15,147 nt of DNA, taken from the NCBI GenBank assembly GCA_014879435.1, contig JACSSB010000252.1:1-15147 (forward strand). Reading direction: 5' to 3'. This document shows, one piece after another, positions 1-7,443 of the stretch. The stretch comes from Phycisphaerales bacterium. GTDB lineage: Bacteria > Pseudomonadota > Gammaproteobacteria > Competibacterales > Competibacteraceae. The notes beneath the pieces are model-generated. The model searched no databases. It had not been told where the DNA came from and saw nothing but the letters and a program-made list of their open reading frames with translations. The number at the start of each line of letters is the position of its first letter. Position 1 is the first letter of the stretch. The position numbers were made by a program, and so were the translations under genes.

Positions 1-204
1 ACCTACTTGGGTATTCTGTGCTTTAGGTTCAAATTCATTTCCCAATCGATGTAGATTGATTTTCTGATCCCCAAATTCTAAAGCAATACGACCAGATCCA
101 AAGCTGATTGCTTTCATTCCTAGAATTTTTTCATAAAAACGCACCGTTGCTGGAATATCTGTAACCGTTAAAACCAAATGGTCGATATGGCTAATTTTTA
201 TCAT
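1..204 (-). CDS. VOC (glyoxalase/bleomycin-resistance) family protein, C-terminus cut by window edge
   Basis: The ATG at 204 opens a frame that runs without a stop to the window edge, giving 68 N-terminal residues. It begins MIKISHIDHLVLTVTDI and continues with RFYEKILGM, the classic first beta-alpha-beta unit of the vicinal oxygen chelate fold; His9 sits where the family places its first metal ligand. The Gly-rich turn and the INLH segment near residues 60-64 resemble glyoxalase-like proteins of the 'VOC family virulence protein' type. The family includes lyases, dioxygenases and antibiotic-modifying enzymes, and the substrate cannot be told from this fragment. It starts 37 nt after the preceding monooxygenase-like gene on the same strand and probably shares its transcript. 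It is strongly AT-rich compared with the btu and cas genes. Confidence 0.85.
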   Translation of the reverse strand, partial: MIKISHIDHLVLTVTDIPATVRFYEKILGMKAISFGSGRIALEFGDQKINLHRLGNEFEPKAQNTQVG

Positions 205-241
205 TTATTTGACCCCACTTTCATATATCTACAGAGCCTCT

Positions 242-538
242 TTATCGTGTAAAATCTTCAATTTCTTCAAAGGATTCAGCAGAAATACGATTCCCTAACT
301 TTCTCATGGCTTCCATTTCTTTTGGGTTTTCATTACCCCAAAAATCCTTCCAGGATTCTAATGAATCCCATTTCGCTATAGTAATTACTTCTGCTTCATC
401 TTTGAAACTCCTCAACATGAAACTACCCAGTGCCCCTGTAACAGATTCATGAATTCTATTGGTTGTAATGCTCCATATTTTCTTGAATTCTTCAAAGTTT
501 TCTGGCGTAACATGCCAACGATAAACTACTCTAATCAT
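242..538 (-). CDS. Antibiotic biosynthesis monooxygenase (ABM)-like small protein
   Basis: This 98-residue protein has the size and layout of a single ABM-domain, dimeric alpha/beta-barrel protein. It starts MIRVVYRWHV (first strand), then ENFEEFKKIW (helix), a GALGSFMLRS strand, an EVITIAKWDS strand followed by LESWKDFW, and ends in a charged helix. Members include heme- and quinol-oxidising monooxygenases, but many have no known substrate, and no specific catalytic residue can be assigned here. A GGAG Shine-Dalgarno lies 7 nt before the ATG at 538. It lies 38 nt downstream of mazG and 37 nt upstream of the VOC gene, all co-directional. Like the VOC gene it is AT-rich relative to the rest of the window, suggesting the pair came in together. 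Confidence 0.8.
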   Translation of the reverse strand: MIRVVYRWHVTPENFEEFKKIWSITTNRIHESVTGALGSFMLRSFKDEAEVITIAKWDSLESWKDFWGNENPKEMEAMRKLGNRISAESFEEIEDFTR

Positions 539-576
539 AAGGCTTCTCCAGAATTCATACTTTGGCCTATAAATTA

Positions 577-1359
577 CTACCGCTTTTCTTCAAGCTTAGC
601 GCGTTCCCACAACTTATCCATTTCCTCCAATGTCGATTCCACCGGAGTCCGACCAGTTTCTGCCAAGCAATTTTCAATATGTCGAAAACGGCGCTCGAAT
701 TTGGCATTAGTACCGCGCAAAGCGGCTTCAGGATCGAGGTGAAGATGGCGGGCTAGATTCGCAACTGCGAACAACACATCGCCTAATTCGTCGGCTAGTC
801 GCTCCGGTACAGCACCATTAGTGATTTCATCACGGATTTCGCCAATCTCCTCTGTAATCTTAGCCAATACTGGTTCCACTGCCCCCCAATCGAAACCGAC
901 TTTGGCCGCTTTTTTCTGTAGTTTGACGGCACGGGTCAGCGCAGGTAGCGCCAGCGGAACACCATCCAATACGCCCGTAGATTGCTGGTTTTTTTCGGAT
1001 GCTTTGATTTGTTCCCAGGCTGCATTTTGTTCGGTGACATCGGCATAACGCACATCGCTGAAAACATGTGGATGGCGGCGCGTCATCTTATCGGCGATGC
1101 TTTGTGCGATATCACTGAAATCGAATCGTCCTTCCTCATGGGCGATCTGCGCGTAAAACACCACCTGAAATAATAAATCACCCAATTCATCGCGTAACTC
1201 CGCCCAATCCTCGCGGGCGATGGCATCGGCGACTTCATAAGCTTCTTCGATGGTATGAGGAACGATGGTGGCGTAGCTCTGCTCACGATCCCAGGGGCAA
1301 CCCCGTTCTGGATCGCGCAGTTGCGCCATGATCTTCAGTAAGCGTTCCAATTCGTGCAT
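577..1359 (-). CDS. mazG: Nucleoside triphosphate pyrophosphohydrolase MazG
   Basis: MazG hydrolyses (d)NTPs to the monophosphate and pyrophosphate in the cytoplasm; in E. coli it cleans up damaged nucleotides and affects ppGpp-linked survival. The 260-residue product matches the E. coli protein (263 residues) along its length. It has the N-terminal GCPWDREQ motif (residues 20-27) and two tandem MazG domains. The first carries EEAYE (38-42) and DELGD (57-61), the Mg-binding carboxylates. The second repeats the pattern as EEIGE followed by DELGD. RRHPHVF and KVGFDW are further family signatures. The gene begins 83 nt after the tonB-like gene on the same strand, so it may be read from the btu transcript or from its own weak promoter. 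No mazEF pair is seen next to it. Confidence 0.96.
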   Translation of the reverse strand: MHELERLLKIMAQLRDPERGCPWDREQSYATIVPHTIEEAYEVADAIAREDWAELRDELGDLLFQVVFYAQIAHEEGRFDFSDIAQSIADKMTRRHPHVFSDVRYADVTEQNAAWEQIKASEKNQQSTGVLDGVPLALPALTRAVKLQKKAAKVGFDWGAVEPVLAKITEEIGEIRDEITNGAVPERLADELGDVLFAVANLARHLHLDPEAALRGTNAKFERRFRHIENCLAETGRTPVESTLEEMDKLWERAKLEEKR

Positions 1360-1442
1360 TGCGTGTTCTCGCCGTTGCTATCGATTTACCCTATGCGCCA
1401 CTCAGATTCGGGGCAAGCCGACTGAATTTGCCCAGGGGGTAT
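1360..1442 (-). other. Gap between tonB-like gene and mazG with a short stem-loop
   Basis: This 83-nt spacer contains an inverted repeat, GGGCAA at 1411-1416 and TTGCCC at 1428-1433, around an 11-nt loop. No T-run follows on either strand, so it is not a convincing intrinsic terminator. Reading toward mazG, TTGCCC and TAGGGT are 17 nt apart, a poor match to a sigma-70 promoter. It may attenuate or process the transcript between the btu genes and mazG, but nothing in the sequence proves a role. Confidence 0.25.
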
Positions 1443-2384
1443 TCAATTCTGCAAACGAAAGCTAATGGGCTGGGTCATCGTCCCACCCGCTGGAGAAGAA
1501 GGAAAGCGCCAGCGCATCACTGTACGTTGCGCTTCTTGGTCCAGCAGATCATGACCGCTGCTGCGTGCAATAGTGATCGTTTCAACCTGACCAGCAGCAT
1601 TCACGCTTAACCGTAGCAGCACCTGACCTTCCTGGCCGCGACGGCGAGCTAGCGCTGGATAGCGCGGTTGTGGATTGCCCGGCAGCGGCTGCAATTTAAG
1701 CTCAGTCAGAATAGTAGTAGCGCTACCACTTTTCCTGGAAAGAGCGGTATCAGCGGCTGGCTTCGTTCCCGATCCACCGTCATTGACCATTGCCAAAGAT
1801 GATTGCGCGGTTGCATGGCGGCTGAGCGGTGGAAGCGATGATTTCAGATCGGATACATCCGCTTTGGCTGAACTCGCATCGATCTGCCTCGGTTCGGTCG
1901 ATTTCGACCGAATGGGCTTGGCTTCAATCGGCTTTGGCTGAACTGCTTTGGTTTTGGTGGGCTGCGGTGTGGTCGGAATGGAGCGGGCTGGTTTGGATAG
2001 GCTGGATTGCGTAGTTTTCGCCGTGACTATCGGCGATATCGGTTTGGTGGGCTGCGGTTTGGATTCCGGTACATGCGGTGCGCTGTTGGGAGTCTGCACG
2101 ATTTTGGCGACCGGCTTCGCTACAGCTTGGGCGGCGGGTGCCACGGGTTTTGGTGTTGGCTCCGATGCGGATACCGCCGCTGGCGTGGGTATCGCTACTG
2201 GTGCAGTGGTGGGTGCGGGCTGAGGCGATAGGCTCAGCCGGATCGTCGGCGTTGGAGCAGGAATAGACGACCGCCAAGCCAGTGGAAGTTGCGTCAGCGC
2301 CAGATGCAGCAGTACCGCCAGCAGTGCGGCAACCGCCAACCGCGCTGAATCTTCCTTCCGGCGACGTGGCGAGTTATGCGCCAT
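1443..2384 (-). CDS. tonB: TonB-family energy transducer at the end of the btu operon
   Basis: TonB spans the periplasm and passes proton-motive energy from ExbB/ExbD in the inner membrane to TonB-dependent outer-membrane receptors. The 313-residue product has a short basic N-terminus, one membrane segment at about 14-37 (rich in L and A, containing a His as in TonB anchors), and a long Pro/Lys/Thr/Ser-rich spacer (about 40-185) with repeated QPTK and KP steps. The TonB C-terminal domain covers about 235-312 (PRYPALARRRGQEGQVLLRL, then VMRWRFPSSP). I chose the ATG at 2384 because it places the membrane segment near the N-terminus and overlaps the btuD stop by 11 nt; an upstream in-frame ATG at 2501 would add residues that merely overlie btuD. 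No exbB or exbD is adjacent, so it must borrow them from elsewhere. Its place in the operon suggests it serves BtuB. Confidence 0.88.
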   Translation of the reverse strand: MAHNSPRRRKEDSARLAVAALLAVLLHLALTQLPLAWRSSIPAPTPTIRLSLSPQPAPTTAPVAIPTPAAVSASEPTPKPVAPAAQAVAKPVAKIVQTPNSAPHVPESKPQPTKPISPIVTAKTTQSSLSKPARSIPTTPQPTKTKAVQPKPIEAKPIRSKSTEPRQIDASSAKADVSDLKSSLPPLSRHATAQSSLAMVNDGGSGTKPAADTALSRKSGSATTILTELKLQPLPGNPQPRYPALARRRGQEGQVLLRLSVNAAGQVETITIARSSGHDLLDQEAQRTVMRWRFPSSPAGGTMTQPISFRLQN

Positions 2385-3165
2385 GGTATTCCCGCGCCGC
2401 CAGTCGTCGCCATGGCAGCACATAGCGCTGACCTTCGTGTTCGCCGTGCAATGCCGCGACGCGATAGGCTTCCGCCAGATGTGCGGATGACAAAACGGCA
2501 TCCGCTGGCCCCTGGGCTAACAGTGAGCCTTGGTGCAGCAGCAGGAGCGCATCGCAGAATCGCGCTGCCAAGGTTAGATCATGCAGTACCACCACCACGG
2601 CCGCACCACTGTCGGCATAGTCGCGCAACAGCTCCATCACCCGTAATTGGTGATAGGGGTCCAGGGCGGCCACCGGCTCATCGGCCAGCACCAACGGCGC
2701 TTCTACTGCTAGCACCCGCGCCAGCATCGTTCGTGCGCGCTCGCCACCGGACAGAGTATCGAATGAGCGCTCGGCCAGTTCGGCGACATCGGTACGCTGC
2801 ATCGCCGCCTCCACGGCCAGCTGATCAGCAGCAGCGGGGGCGTGCCACGGTGCCAGATGCGGCAATCGCCCCAGCTCGACCAAGCGGCGTACCGTCAGCG
2901 GCCAGTGGGCGATGTGCCCCTGTGGTAGATAGGCGAGGGTGCGTGCCCGCGCACGCCGACTCCATGCCGCCAGCGGTCGCCCTTGTAGCCGTACCTCGCC
3001 ACGAAAGCGCCGCAGCCCAGCCAGTGCGGCGAGTAAGGTGGTCTTGCCCACGCCATTGGGGCCGATCAGCGCCAGTAATTGACCGGTGGCGACCCGCAGC
3101 GATACTTGGTTCACCACCGTGCGCTGGCCCAGTTCGACGCTGATCTGCTTCGCTTCCAGCATCAT
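2374..3165 (-). CDS. btuD: Cobalamin ABC transporter ATP-binding protein BtuD
   Basis: BtuD is the cytoplasmic ATPase that drives vitamin B12 import through BtuC. This 263-residue protein has every ABC motif in order: Walker A GPNGVGKTT (35-43), Q-loop Gln82 in YLPQG, signature LSGGE (138-142), Walker B LVLADEP (158-164), D-loop ALD (167-169) and switch His195. The short Q-loop to signature spacing and overall size fit the FecE/BtuD group. On sequence alone a haem or siderophore ATPase would look similar; the riboswitch and btuB/F/C neighbours support cobalamin. Its ATG at 3165 overlaps the btuC stop as ATGA, with a second in-frame ATG directly after it at 3162. The 3' end overlaps the tonB-like gene by 11 nt. 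Confidence 0.93.
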   Translation of the reverse strand: MMLEAKQISVELGQRTVVNQVSLRVATGQLLALIGPNGVGKTTLLAALAGLRRFRGEVRLQGRPLAAWSRRARARTLAYLPQGHIAHWPLTVRRLVELGRLPHLAPWHAPAAADQLAVEAAMQRTDVAELAERSFDTLSGGERARTMLARVLAVEAPLVLADEPVAALDPYHQLRVMELLRDYADSGAAVVVVLHDLTLAARFCDALLLLHQGSLLAQGPADAVLSSAHLAEAYRVAALHGEHEGQRYVLPWRRLAAREYHGA

Positions 3166-4178
3166 GATGGTCCCGTTTTTTGGCCACGTAGCAGTAGGTG
3201 GAGAAAGAACGGCGCACCGAGCAGGGCTGTGACCACCCCCAGCATCAGTTCCTGTCGGCTCGGAATCAGTCGCACCAAGAGATCGGCCGTCATCAGCAAT
3301 GCCGCCCCGGCCAGGGCGCTGGGCAGTAATAGGCGACCGGGCTGGTGGCCGAGCCAGGATCGCAACAGATGCGGCGCGATCAGGCCAACGAAGCCGATGG
3401 CGCCGGTCACCGCAGTGGCCGCGCCCACCGTCAGCGCGGTGCCGCCGATCACCTGAGCACGCAATCCGTTCAGGCCGATACCGAGGCTATATGCAGCTTC
3501 CTCACCCAGAGTCAGCGCATCCAGACCACGGCCAGCGCCCAACAGCAGCACCCAGCCGATCACCATGAACGGCGCCGCCAGGGCTACATCGTCCATGCCG
3601 CGATCACGCAGCGATCCCAGCAGCCACAGCACCATCTCGCTCAGCGCCAGCGGGTTGGGCGCTAGGTTCAAAGCCAGCGAGGTCAAGGCCACCGCCAAGC
3701 TCGACACCGCTAATCCGGCCAAGATCAAGCCCAGCGGATTGGGATCACGAATCGCCAGCAGTGCTAGGCCCGTAGTCGCCAGCAGCGCACCACTCAGCGC
3801 GCAGACCGGCAGTGCCCAAGCCGAAATCTGCGCCAAGCCAAAATACAGCGCCAATACCGCGCCCAGCCCGGCGCTGGCCGTTACTCCGAGAATGCCCGGT
3901 TCCGCCAGTGGATTGCGCAACAGTCCTTGCAACGCGGCGCCACTCAAACCTAGTGATGCCCCAACCATCATGCCGAGCAGTACTCTCGGTAAGCGGATCT
4001 CCAGCACGATCAGGCGCAAGCGCTCGTCGCCACCGATCAACCCGCTCAGCACCTGCCATGGCGACAGTGGTAGTGAACCCAGCAGCAATCCGGCCAAGGC
4101 TAGACCCACCATCAGCACCACCAGCAGCGTCACTACCTGTCGGTCATGGCGGCGATCAGCATCCGCGATACGACTCAT
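3162..4178 (-). CDS. btuC: Cobalamin ABC transporter permease BtuC (FecCD family)
   Basis: This inner-membrane protein forms the channel of the B12 importer as a homodimer with two BtuD subunits. The 338-residue product is almost wholly hydrophobic, with about ten predicted membrane helices, as in the FecCD/BtuC family (usually 320-350 residues). Family hallmarks visible include RLPRVLLGMMVGASLGLSGAAL near residues 62-83, LLRNPLAEPGILGV just after, and the cytoplasmic coupling region around GAIGFVGLIAPHLLR near residue 260. The ATG at 4178 overlaps the btuF stop as ATGA; a longer reading to 4253 would add 25 residues lying over btuF and is less likely. It is translationally coupled to btuD at the other end. 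Substrate assignment rests on context more than on the permease itself. Confidence 0.94.
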   Translation of the reverse strand: MSRIADADRRHDRQVVTLLVVLMVGLALAGLLLGSLPLSPWQVLSGLIGGDERLRLIVLEIRLPRVLLGMMVGASLGLSGAALQGLLRNPLAEPGILGVTASAGLGAVLALYFGLAQISAWALPVCALSGALLATTGLALLAIRDPNPLGLILAGLAVSSLAVALTSLALNLAPNPLALSEMVLWLLGSLRDRGMDDVALAAPFMVIGWVLLLGAGRGLDALTLGEEAAYSLGIGLNGLRAQVIGGTALTVGAATAVTGAIGFVGLIAPHLLRSWLGHQPGRLLLPSALAGAALLMTADLLVRLIPSRQELMLGVVTALLGAPFFLHLLLRGQKTGPS

Positions 4179-5104
4179 GGTGAAGATTCCGCCGATAGTC
4201 GCTCCGCGATGTAGGCAGAAGCTTTGGCCAGAAACCAACCGCTGCACATCCAATAGCGATCCGGTACGGCGATGACTGGCCGTCCCGCCAGTAAATGGCG
4301 GAATACCGGATGATGGGCAAAAGCCATGCGGCGGCTATCGCCACCCTGATCGAAAAAACCCAGCACCACCAAATCGAGCTGGATTCCGGCTAACTGCTCT
4401 AGATTGAAGGAACCCCAGCCTTGTAATCCCACTACCGTGGCCAAATTGCGCACGCCAGCGGCTTGCAGCACCGTATCGATGAACGTCCCCGCGCCCGCGC
4501 TGCCGCCATCGGGTAGGAAATAGGCCGCCAGCGGCGGCAGGGTGTGGCGGTGGTCGGTCGGTCGGTGCAAAGCTTCAAGCTGTGCCCGCATCTCGGCCAC
4601 GCGGGCCTCACCCTGTTCGGAGCGACCGAGCGCAGTGGCGATAGTGCGGGTGGTGTCGGCGATTTCTTCCCAAGTGTTCGGCAAGGGAATCGAAATCATT
4701 CGTACCCCAAATCGATCCAAGCGTGCAGCCGTTTGCAGAGGCATCCAGCGGTCGGTCAACACCACTTCGGCGCGCAGGGCGATCAACTCTTCACTGCTGC
4801 CATGATGGACCGGGTGGTGGGCGGCCTCAGCGGCAAACAAAGACTGGTTCGGATCGGCGGCAGCGGCGGAAACGGCGACGATTTGTTCCGGGGCAGCCAA
4901 TCCCAGCAAATATTGATCGGCGCATAGGGTCAGCGAAGCAGCGCGTGGCAAGGTGGCCGAGGTAGTCGAAGTTATCGAGGTAGTCGAAGTTATCGAGGTT
5001 ACCGAGGCGGTCGGAGTAGTCGGAGTTACCGAGGTAGCCGAGGTAGCCGAGGTAGTCGGAGTTGCCAGCGCTAACAGCAGCACCAAGATCAAGCCTTTAC
5101 GCAC
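4175..5104 (-). CDS. btuF: Periplasmic cobalamin-binding protein BtuF with repeat-encoded linker
   Basis: BtuF captures B12 in the periplasm and delivers it to BtuCD. The 309-residue product starts at GTG (5104), preceded by GAGAGG 6 nt upstream, which gives a proper signal peptide (VRKGLILVLLLALA). The in-frame ATG at 5215 is rejected because it would lie inside btuB. Between the signal peptide and the binding domain lies a Ser/Thr/Pro tripeptide repeat (residues 16-51) encoded by a 9-nt minisatellite. The TroA-like substrate-binding domain starts at about residue 56 (SLTLCADQYLLGLAAPEQIV), with a VVLTDRW segment in lobe 1, a GTFIDTVLQAAGVRNLA segment after the bridging helix, and LDLVVLGFFD in lobe 2. 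E. coli BtuF has 266 residues; the extra length here is mostly the repeat linker. Ligand identity is inferred from the operon. Confidence 0.9.
   Translation of the reverse strand: MRKGLILVLLLALATPTTSATSATSVTPTTPTASVTSITSTTSITSTTSATLPRAASLTLCADQYLLGLAAPEQIVAVSAAAADPNQSLFAAEAAHHPVHHGSSEELIALRAEVVLTDRWMPLQTAARLDRFGVRMISIPLPNTWEEIADTTRTIATALGRSEQGEARVAEMRAQLEALHRPTDHRHTLPPLAAYFLPDGGSAGAGTFIDTVLQAAGVRNLATVVGLQGWGSFNLEQLAGIQLDLVVLGFFDQGGDSRRMAFAHHPVFRHLLAGRPVIAVPDRYWMCSGWFLAKASAYIAERLSAESSP
4952..5059. repeat. 9-nt minisatellite, 12 imperfect units, inside btuF
   Basis: Twelve consecutive 9-nt units follow a consensus close to GGTAGTCGA (plus strand), with variants such as AGTTATCGA, GGTTACCGA and GGTAGCCGA. 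A degenerate thirteenth copy sits at 5060-5068. Two adjacent 18-nt pairs at 4961-4978 and 4979-4996 are identical, a sign of recent duplication. Each unit adds one Ser/Pro-x-Thr tripeptide on the minus strand, so changes in copy number keep the btuF frame and only alter linker length. Confidence 0.93.
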
Positions 5105-5110
5105 GGGAAG

Positions 5111-5116
5111 CCTCTC
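5111..5116 (-). promoter_or_regulatory. Ribosome binding site that fixes the GTG start of btuF
   Basis: GAGAGG lies 6 nt before the GTG at 5104 and overlaps the btuB stop codon. It supports the GTG start, where no ATG fits the signal peptide. Confidence 0.7.
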
Positions 5117-7007
5117 AGAACTGGTAGCGTGCACCGAGATAGACGCCGCGCTCGATTCCAGAATAGCCGAATACCTCCTCATACTCCTTGTTGAACACAT
5201 TATCGATCCGGCCAAATAGCCGCCAGTGATCGTCTACTTGATAGCGCGCTGCCAAATTGACCACGGTAAAGCTATCCAGCTTCACTGGAAAACTGGCAAA
5301 GGTTTCTGAGTCGTAGGCGAGATCGGTGGCCGAGCCGCTGTAGCGCACGGCGAGATTGAAATCGGCACGATTTTCCAAGGCGCGGTAGTTGAGGTTGAGG
5401 CTGGCCCGATGGCGTGGGCGGCGCGACAGTTCTTGACCTTGCGGATCTTCGGTATGAGTGTAGGTATAGGCCAGGATAGCGCTGAGATCGGTGCTTAATT
5501 CAGCATTGACGCTGAGTTCAGCACCACGACTCTTGCTGTCACCCGACAGATTGATCACCGAGCGGCCAGCCCCCACGATGATGTTGTCAGTTCGGTTATC
5601 GAAGACGCTCAGATCCAGGCGCAATCGCTGATCGAGTAGGGTTTGTTCCCAACCCAGATCGTAGCCGTGGCTTTTTTCTGGTTGCAGATCGGGATTGCCC
5701 TGAAAATCGCCGGAGAAGCCGAACAGTTCGGTCAGGGTCGGATTTTTGACCGCAGTGCCGTAACTGGTATGCAATCGGCCACCGATGTCTGGCCATAGAT
5801 AAGCGGCTGTTAGTCGATAGGTATTGGAATCATCAAAACGATCATTGAAATCATGGCGGGCACCGGCAGTCAGGAACAGCTGCTCGCTCAGGCCGATATC
5901 GTAATGTAGGCCGACTCCGGTATTGCGGATCGAGTTACGAGCGAAATAAGTGTTACTGGCCACGTCTTCTTTGTTCTTAACCAGGAAGGTTAAGGTGTGA
6001 TCAGCATCGGCGGTACTGAAGAAATAATTGCTCTGGTAGTCGAATTGATTGGAGTGGGACTTACTGTCGAAGGTCTCGACGCCGGTGTTGAGGGTACTGC
6101 CATTCATGTCATAGCGACTGGCACCGAGCAGGTGCTCCCAAGCGCCATCGAGCAGGGTGAACTTGCCCTGTAGGCGCAGCAGATTCTGGCGATTGTCGGC
6201 GCGCTCATCGCTATCGACCACCGGTCGTATATCGCCACCGAGGAAGGCGTCGAAATCGCTGCGGCTATCGGTGTAGCGTTCGATCAGGCTCAATTCCAGA
6301 TCTTCACGCGGGCGAAAGCCCCCTTTGAACATCACGGTGCCCACGCGCAGACCATCATCCTCGCTGTTGCCACGCCAGGAGCTACCTGACGACCAGCCAT
6401 CGGTCCTGAACCAGCTCCCGCTGAGCAGAGCATCATAACGGTCGCCACGGCTACCCAAACTGGCGCTGCCCTGTCCGGTCGAGAAGCTACCGCCTTCGAT
6501 CTGCGCACTAGCCTGCAACGGCTGATCGGCGCGGCGAGTGATGATATTGATGACCCCACCCATCGCGGAGCTACCCCAAAGCACACTCTGGGGGCCACGC
6601 AGCACCTCGATGCGTTCCACTTCCAGATCAAGCAGGCTGCTGAAATCGAAGGCGCCCCCTTCCGGGTTATTCACTTCCACCCCATCGATCAGCACCAGCG
6701 TTTGATTGGATTCGGCGCCACGCAAATAAACCTCGGTGATACCGCCAGCCCCGCCGCTATGGCTGACGGTGGCGCCAGGTACATCGCGCAGAGCGTCGGC
6801 GACCACACGGATCTGTCGCTGTTCCAGATCTTCGCGGGTGATGACAGTGATGGCGCTACCCGATTGTTCGGCGGGAATCGGCACACGGGTGGCGGTGACC
6901 ACGACTTCCGGCAAATCCTGCTGGGCGGTCGCCGTCACGCTGCTTAGCAAGGAGAGGGCAGTGAGCGATGGAAGTAGGCGGCAGGTGAAAAGATGAGGTC
7001 TGGGCAT
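5115..7007 (-). CDS. btuB: TonB-dependent vitamin B12 outer-membrane receptor BtuB
   Basis: BtuB binds cobalamin at the cell surface and imports it through a plugged 22-strand beta-barrel. The 630-residue product (E. coli BtuB 614) has a signal peptide ending around VTATA (residues 24-28), a TonB box EVVVTA (34-39), and a plug domain at about 45-160 with LVLIDGVEVNN (104-114) and VERIEVLRGPQSVLWGSSAMG (130-150). The rest is barrel, with alternating strands and the closing segment VYLGARYQF, whose terminal Phe is the usual outer-membrane assembly signal. The ATG at 7007 gives the best signal peptide. GGGAG upstream is 13 nt away, longer than normal, so the start is not certain; an ATG at 7037 is the alternative. 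It is first in the btu operon and lies under a cobalamin riboswitch. Confidence 0.93.
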   Translation of the reverse strand: MPRPHLFTCRLLPSLTALSLLSSVTATAQQDLPEVVVTATRVPIPAEQSGSAITVITREDLEQRQIRVVADALRDVPGATVSHSGGAGGITEVYLRGAESNQTLVLIDGVEVNNPEGGAFDFSSLLDLEVERIEVLRGPQSVLWGSSAMGGVINIITRRADQPLQASAQIEGGSFSTGQGSASLGSRGDRYDALLSGSWFRTDGWSSGSSWRGNSEDDGLRVGTVMFKGGFRPREDLELSLIERYTDSRSDFDAFLGGDIRPVVDSDERADNRQNLLRLQGKFTLLDGAWEHLLGASRYDMNGSTLNTGVETFDSKSHSNQFDYQSNYFFSTADADHTLTFLVKNKEDVASNTYFARNSIRNTGVGLHYDIGLSEQLFLTAGARHDFNDRFDDSNTYRLTAAYLWPDIGGRLHTSYGTAVKNPTLTELFGFSGDFQGNPDLQPEKSHGYDLGWEQTLLDQRLRLDLSVFDNRTDNIIVGAGRSVINLSGDSKSRGAELSVNAELSTDLSAILAYTYTHTEDPQGQELSRRPRHRASLNLNYRALENRADFNLAVRYSGSATDLAYDSETFASFPVKLDSFTVVNLAARYQVDDHWRLFGRIDNVFNKEYEEVFGYSGIERGVYLGARYQF

Positions 7008-7042
7008 GAGGCGAACGCGCTCCCTGAAGAGAATCATGGGGG

Positions 7043-7061
7043 GAACCGGTGGTACCGGTTC
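7043..7061 (-). promoter_or_regulatory. Perfect 8-bp hairpin upstream of the btuB start
   Basis: GAACCGGT and ACCGGTTC form a perfect stem with a 3-nt loop. In the transcript it is followed by a run of six C residues that could pair with the GGGAG in front of btuB. That would make it a candidate part of the riboswitch expression platform; this is inference. Confidence 0.4.
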
Positions 7062-7198
7062 ATCGTCCATTGAAAAGCGCTCGCTCGCTGTCTGGCGAGA
7101 CCAGGAGATGAAGGAATGCTGGCCGCGTCGATGCGCGAGGGTCGGACCCGCCATTGGGCGAACGCTCGGTTTCCCGCATCGCCAAACGGTGGATCGTC

Positions 7199-7222
7199 CC
7201 GCCGAAAGAGCCCGTTCGGCGG
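7199..7222 (-). promoter_or_regulatory. Hairpin just downstream of the B12 aptamer
   Basis: An 8-bp stem (CCGCCGAA with TTCGGCGG) closes an 8-nt loop 14 nt beyond the aptamer. There is no U-tract after it. It may be the switching hairpin or the kissing partner region, but base pairing with the aptamer was not computed. Confidence 0.4.
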
Positions 7223-7236
7223 CTAGGCGATACTGA

Positions 7237-7407
7237 GACGGCAGGTCTCCTGGCTGGCGGGTCATCGCCCAGTGCTCGGCCTTCCCAGTTGCCCAGTGGC
7301 CTTCGTTGAACACCAGCTTACCGCTCACAGTTGCGGGATCAGCCGCGGCTACGCCCGGCAATGCCGGTACGTCCGCGTTCCCTATTAATCCCCCGAAGGG
7401 AACCGTC
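7237..7407 (-). ncRNA. Cobalamin (adenosylcobalamin) riboswitch
   Basis: On the minus strand this region carries the conserved blocks of the cobalamin aptamer in the right order. P1 is formed by GACGG (7403-7407) and CCGTC (7237-7241). Next come the CCCGCAACTGT core (7327-7337), the GCCACTGG block (7293-7300), GGGAAGGC (7279-7286), and the B12 box AGCCAGGAGACCTGCC (7240-7255). Binding of adenosylcobalamin by this class represses downstream transport genes, so high B12 should lower expression of btuB-btuF-btuC-btuD. The exact ends may differ by a few bases. It is the strongest evidence that the following transporter handles cobalamin and not haem or a siderophore. Confidence 0.95.
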
Positions 7408-7443
7408 CTGTTAATAGCTTAACGTTGCGCGGGAATCGCGGCA

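Larger units (their letters stand above)
7008..7236 (-). other. Long untranslated leader between riboswitch and btuB
   Basis: These 229 nt separate the B12 aptamer from the btuB start. They hold two clear hairpins: CCGCCGAA/TTCGGCGG (7199-7206 with 7215-7222) directly after the aptamer, and GAACCGGT/ACCGGTTC (7043-7050 with 7054-7061) close to the gene. Neither is followed by a U-run in the transcript, so control is more likely translational or Rho-linked than through an intrinsic terminator. The frame continues open here, but it translates structured RNA and does not look like protein. Confidence 0.55.

Noticed and set aside
1411..1433. Terminator between tonB-like gene and mazG
   Set aside because: Six-bp stem with 11-nt loop and no U-run on either strand.
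2376..3143. Plus-strand open frame (255 residues), and a similar one at 3565-4275
   Set aside because: They lie opposite btuD and btuC, whose motifs are complete, and are Arg/Pro/Ala-rich as expected of GC-rich shadow frames.
4953..5219. Plus-strand open frame with Glu-Val repeats
   Set aside because: It is the opposite-strand reading of the btuF minisatellite; the repeats keep all frames open.
7008..7361. Open frame extending btuB upstream to 7361
   Set aside because: It translates the riboswitch and leader, has no signal peptide character, and a proper signal peptide starts at 7007.
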